Of a stretch of 64,000 bases of DNA, positions 60,887 to 64,000 are shown in pieces. The position numbers were made by a program, and so were the translations under genes. The DNA is from Chloroflexota bacterium (GTDB lineage: Bacteria; Chloroflexota; Anaerolineae; Promineifilales; Promineifilaceae). Under the pieces are notes generated by a model, which worked only from the letters and a program-made list of their open reading frames with translations, did no database searches and was not told the DNA's origin. Position 1 is the first letter of the stretch, and each line of letters begins with the position of its first letter. The stretch lies in assembly GCA_014584575.1 (NCBI GenBank), contig JACTMP010000046.1:1-64000 (forward strand). Direction: 5' to 3'.

Positions 60887-61942
60887 TCACTTTACTGCGT
60901 TAGCAAAAGCTGCATCAAAAAAATCCACCAATCGCTCCGCATATTCCTCAGGCCGATGCACCGGGCCATCACAATGAAATGCTTCTTCAATCACCCACAC
61001 GGCCGTATGCTCACCTGCATAGGTAGCATACCGATTGACAATGAGCGATTCGCTGCCATACAACGGATGCGCCTGCCCACCGGCCACCAGCATCACCGGG
61101 CGCGGCTCAATTTGACCAATCTGGCTGATGAGCGGTGGCGGTGCTTCGATACCCAATTTTTGGGCAAACATCCAATCAAGCATGTAATTAGAAGCCCGAA
61201 ACAAAAAGATCAAGGGGTGACCGGATGGCGGAATATCATCAGCACGCACACTGGATGCGCCATCAGCCCACACGGCCGTTATGCCCGGATATTGCGCCGC
61301 GCTTTGCACGGCAATCTGCCCACCTGTAGAACAACCAGCAATGCCAATGTAGGCATCCTGAGCATCGGCACGGCCGTGTACATACTCCATTGCCGCCCCC
61401 ACATCGGCCGGGTCTTCCCAACCGTATGAGCGATGATCGCCTTCGCTTTCACCAGAAGCCCGTTGATCGTACAGCAGCAGGCCATAACCGGCCTCGTACA
61501 ACTGCTCAGCGTGCCAGATATTGCCGGTGCGGTTGCCGCCATACCCGTGCAGCAAGATGATGACCGCGCCGTTTTGCGGTGGCACAAACCAGCCCGCCAG
61601 CGCCAGCCCATCACCACCGTCAAAGGTGACTTCCTCCACCGGAAAGGCCAGATCGGCCGGCATTTCCACCGTGCTGGACGCGGGGGCCGTTTCCTCAATC
61701 ACAGTACGCACGTTCAGGTACATGGTCATCAAGAAGGCAATGATGACGAAGGAGACAATGGCAAAACCGGTTAACTTCAGGACATAAAGAGTCAGGTGTC
61801 GGATGGTTGATTTGGTGGCGGCGGTTGTGGACACGGCCGTTGCCCGCCGACCGCGCCGCCGTCTCACCCAAACAAACAGGGCAAACAAGAAGCATACTAA
61901 AACCAGCAACGCCAGCAGAATGTCTACAGGAATGTTCGCCAT
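60887..61942 (-). CDS. Membrane-anchored alpha/beta hydrolase
   Basis: 351 residues. Two hydrophobic segments (LLALLVLVCFLFALFVWV and IVSFVIIAFLMTMYLNV) are followed by a hydrolase domain with LLHGYGGNR (about 130), nucleophile GIAGCSTGGQIA (about 204), YDQRASGESEGD, and a late His in EEAFHCDGP. It resembles the COG1073 group of membrane-associated serine hydrolases facing outside. The ATG at 61942 starts four bases after leuB, so both are co-transcribed. Confidence 0.87.
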   Translation of the reverse strand: MANIPVDILLALLVLVCFLFALFVWVRRRRGRRATAVSTTAATKSTIRHLTLYVLKLTGFAIVSFVIIAFLMTMYLNVRTVIEETAPASSTVEMPADLAFPVEEVTFDGGDGLALAGWFVPPQNGAVIILLHGYGGNRTGNIWHAEQLYEAGYGLLLYDQRASGESEGDHRSYGWEDPADVGAAMEYVHGRADAQDAYIGIAGCSTGGQIAVQSAAQYPGITAVWADGASSVRADDIPPSGHPLIFLFRASNYMLDWMFAQKLGIEAPPPLISQIGQIEPRPVMLVAGGQAHPLYGSESLIVNRYATYAGEHTAVWVIEEAFHCDGPVHRPEEYAERLVDFFDAAFANAVK

Positions 61943-61946
61943 CTTG

Positions 61947-63026
61947 TTACCTGGCAATCAGACCGGCCACCAGATCGCCCATTTCGGCGCAGTCCACCAC
62001 CTTTTCGCCCGGTCTGGCAATGTCGCGGGTGCGGTAGCCGTTAGCTAATACCTGGGACACGGCCGTTTCCACCACCCCCGCCTCCTCGTCCAGATTCAAG
62101 CTGCTGCGCAGCAGCATGGCCGCGCTGAGGATGGTCGCCAGCGGGTTGGCAATCCCTTTCCCGGCGATGTCCGGGGCGGAGCCGTGAATCGGTTCATACA
62201 GCCCCACGCCGCCCGCCGCGCCCAATGCCGCCGACGGCAGCATCCCCAGCGAGCCGGTGATCATGGAAGCCTCGTCCGAGAGGATGTCGCCAAAGAGGTT
62301 GCCCGTCACCACCACGTCGAAATCGGCCGGGCGGTTGATCAGGTACATGGCCATGGCGTCTACCAGAATATCCTCATACTGCACGTCCGGGTTTTCGGCG
62401 GCGACCTCGTGGGCCACTTCGCGCCAGACGCGGGAGACGGCCAGCACGTTGGCCTTGTCTACGCTGGTCACTTTGCCGCGCCGTTTGCGGGCCAGGTCAA
62501 AGGCCACCTGCACCACGCGCCGGATTTCCATTTCGTTGTAGCGCATGGTGTTGAATCCTTCACGGCCGTACTCCCCCACCGTGCGCCCCTGCGGCGACCC
62601 AAAATAGATGCCGCCGATGAGTTCGCGCACAAAGAGGATGTCTACCCCTTTCACCCGCTCCGGCTTCAGCGGGCTGGCGTCGGCCAGGGCATCAAACACT
62701 TTCACCGGCCGCAAATTGGCAAAAACGCCCAACGCCTGCCGCAGCCGCAGCAGCCCTTGTTCCGGGCGCACTTTTAAGGTGGGGTCATCAAATTTGGGAT
62801 GCCCGACCGCACCCATGAGCACCCCCTGGCTGTTCAGGCAGGCGGCCAATGTTTCCTCCGGCAGCGGGTCGCCCAGTTCGTCAATGGCCGCCCCGCCATA
62901 GATATATTCAGGCAGGTGGAAGGTGTGATGGTAGCGGTGGGCTACGGCCGTCAACACCTTCTTCGCCTCCACAATAATTTCCGGCCCAATGCCATCGCCG
63001 GGCAATAAGGTAATAGTTGCTTCCAT
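61947..63026 (-). CDS. leuB: 3-isopropylmalate dehydrogenase
   Basis: 359 residues from the ATG at 63026, with GAGGAGAAG upstream. [14 protein letters not shown] starts the protein, ELIGGIYFG is the substrate loop, DSxM-like [20 protein letters not shown] (about 227) and [20 protein letters not shown] (about 277) form the NAD and metal sites. It oxidises and decarboxylates 3-isopropylmalate in leucine synthesis. Confidence 0.96.
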   Translation of the reverse strand: MEATITLLPGDGIGPEIIVEAKKVLTAVAHRYHHTFHLPEYIYGGAAIDELGDPLPEETLAACLNSQGVLMGAVGHPKFDDPTLKVRPEQGLLRLRQALGVFANLRPVKVFDALADASPLKPERVKGVDILFVRELIGGIYFGSPQGRTVGEYGREGFNTMRYNEMEIRRVVQVAFDLARKRRGKVTSVDKANVLAVSRVWREVAHEVAAENPDVQYEDILVDAMAMYLINRPADFDVVVTGNLFGDILSDEASMITGSLGMLPSAALGAAGGVGLYEPIHGSAPDIAGKGIANPLATILSAAMLLRSSLNLDEEAGVVETAVSQVLANGYRTRDIARPGEKVVDCAEMGDLVAGLIAR

Positions 63027-63043
63027 GGGCTTCTCCTCTTTGG

Positions 63044-63078
63044 AAATATGAATTAGGAAGGATGAATTATGAACTGTT
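63044..63078. repeat. GAATTAGGAAGGATGAATTATGAA word upstream of leuB
   Basis: This is the same intergenic word as at 38292-38325 and purL insert C. The 120-bp gap 63027-63146 contains nothing else I recognise; in particular no HEPN gene beside the nucleotidyltransferase. Confidence 0.6.
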
Positions 63079-63146
63079 TGTGGACAAATGCTTTTGCAAT
63101 GCAGCAATCAGTGGGGGGAGATAGTTTTAGCTATAAACGTATCTGT

Positions 63147-63449
63147 TCAGGCTCCGGCATATTGCACCTCGGCCAGTTCCAGCACTTCGTCCCGAAAATA
63201 AGGACTCAGAAAACCGGGGGTTTGCAAATCTACTGATCGTCCGATCAGATTAGCCAGTTCCTCTTGAATAACAAAAAAGTCAAATCCCGGAGTGTGCCCT
63301 TCCTCAAATTCTACCAGGACATCTACATCGCTATCCGGCCGAAAATCATTACGCAGCACCGAGCCAAACAAGGCCAGCCTTTTGATGTGGTATTGGCGAC
63401 AAAGCCGTTCGATTTGCTCTTGTGGAATCCCAACTTTTTGCTTACTCAT
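63147..63449 (-). CDS. MNT-type minimal nucleotidyltransferase (orphan antitoxin-like)
   Basis: 100 residues. The motif FGSVLRNDFRPDSDVDVLVEF (split: GSVLRNDF, SDVDVLV) has the Gly-Ser and two Asp of the polymerase-beta superfamily. These proteins are commonly paired with HEPN RNases and inactivate them by AMPylation. No HEPN gene is adjacent here, so the partner is missing or distant. Confidence 0.85.
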   Translation of the reverse strand: MSKQKVGIPQEQIERLCRQYHIKRLALFGSVLRNDFRPDSDVDVLVEFEEGHTPGFDFFVIQEELANLIGRSVDLQTPGFLSPYFRDEVLELAEVQYAGA

Positions 63450-63470
63450 GGCCTGCATCATATCACAAAA

Positions 63471-63944
63471 CTACCTTTTCAAATCGGCGATTGTGCCGTT
63501 GCTGGCGGTTTGCAGGGTAGTGGGGGAGATGGCAAAAACGGCGAAGGGGGTGCCGGCGGCGGCCCAGACGACATCAAATGTCAGCAAATCTTCGTCAATG
63601 AAGATGCGGAGGGGCTGGCTGTGCCCAAAAGGGGGGACACCGCCGATGCTAAAGCCGGTCTGTGCCTTCACAAACTCCGCGTCGGCACGCTGCACCTGTT
63701 TACGGCCGACGCCACACAGCGCTGCCAGCTTCTTTTCATCCAACTGATTCGCGCCGGAAACCAGACAAACAACGGCCTCTTCGCTCACCGCAAAACACAA
63801 ACTCTTCACAATCTGCGCCACCTGGCAGCCAATGGCGTCGGCCGCTTCCTGCGCCGTGCGCGTGGTCTGGGCAAACTCGACAATTTCAATCGCCAGCCCC
63901 AATTGTTGGGCGGCGTCGTCTACTTTTTGGGCGGATGGGTGCAT
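63471..63944 (-). CDS. YbaK/EbsC-family aminoacyl-tRNA deacylase
   Basis: 157 residues. The conserved Lys in CQVAQIVKSLCFAV (about 46) and the GGVPPFGHSQPL segment (about 101-112) match YbaK/ProX-like deacylases, which remove mischarged Cys or Ala from tRNA-Pro. Subclass not certain; the GxxPPFG form is closer to YeaK/ProX-type stand-alone domains. Confidence 0.88.
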   Translation of the reverse strand: MHPSAQKVDDAAQQLGLAIEIVEFAQTTRTAQEAADAIGCQVAQIVKSLCFAVSEEAVVCLVSGANQLDEKKLAALCGVGRKQVQRADAEFVKAQTGFSIGGVPPFGHSQPLRIFIDEDLLTFDVVWAAAGTPFAVFAISPTTLQTASNGTIADLKR

Positions 63945-64000
63945 AACAGTGATGCGTGATGCGTGATGCGTGACCGCTTCTCACGGGTCACGCATCACGC
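63945..64000. repeat. GTGATGCGTGATGCGTGA dyad
   Basis: Three GTGATGC units and CACGGGTCACGCATCACGC form an inverted pair upstream of the YbaK-like gene. It is cut by the window edge. Confidence 0.7.

Overview
The window is a gene-dense chromosomal segment (by eye about 55-57% G+C) from a free-living bacterium. My best guess is a member of the Chloroflexota close to the Anaerolineae. The basis is gene content and style: a B12-dependent class II ribonucleotide reductase paired with NrdR, a PBP1A with a very long Thr/Pro-rich tail, a single-chain PurS-PurL-PurQ enzyme, bacterial S21, and many lamin-tail, propeller and alpha/beta-hydrolase genes. No rRNA, prophage, complete insertion sequence or CRISPR array is visible. 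The taxonomic call is an inference from content only.

Layout. 0-0.6 kb: tRNA-Thr(UGU), tRNA-Tyr(GUA), tRNA-Thr(GGU) and the start of tuf, all on the minus strand. 0.7-10 kb: an ATP-grasp enzyme, a Tat-signal coiled-coil protein, a toxin-antitoxin pair translationally joined to era, ftsK, an S1-domain protein and birA. 10-19 kb: creatininase family, prmC, sua5/tsaC, a glycosyltransferase, an APH(6)-like kinase overlapping a trans-3-hydroxyproline dehydratase-like enzyme, a HdeD-like membrane protein, a response regulator and a HAD phosphatase. 19-26 kb, minus strand: PBP1A, MaoC-like, prfA, DegV, greA. 26-28 kb: a Nudix-fold protein without its catalytic glutamates, and a lipase-like hydrolase. 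28-40.3 kb: a purine operon, purL-purC-(esterase)-purE-(hypothetical, CaCA antiporter)-purK-purF-purD, which makes most of the route from PRPP to AIR/SAICAR. 40.3-44.8 kb: nrdR plus an intein-containing nrdJ behind a promoter with NrdR-box-like repeats. 44.8-52.1 kb: an accessory stretch with a 13-bp tandem array, a 60-residue RiPP-precursor-like peptide, a secreted lamin-tail/phospholipase D protein, a seven-bladed propeller and a C39-like peptidase. 52-64 kb: DinG-type helicase/nuclease, an epimerase, rpsU, a sugar transferase, ilvD, a degraded MazF-like locus, a RidA remnant, a DNA glycosylase, a hydrolase, leuB, an orphan nucleotidyltransferase and a YbaK-type deacylase.

Three sequence-level systems run across the genes. 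First, the palindromic octamer ACGGCCGT occurs about twice per kilobase (21 copies counted by eye in the first 10.2 kb), roughly a hundredfold above chance, inside and outside genes. Second, gene junctions are filled with short-unit degenerate repeats drawn from about ten separate word families, usually arranged as inverted pairs, and often beginning exactly at the stop codon or supplying it. Third, those same intergenic words appear in frame inside coding sequence, most strikingly six separate times in purL. The strongest candidates for something undescribed are the octamer, the protein-coding use of the intergenic repeats, and the small RiPP-like peptide with its own strong promoter.
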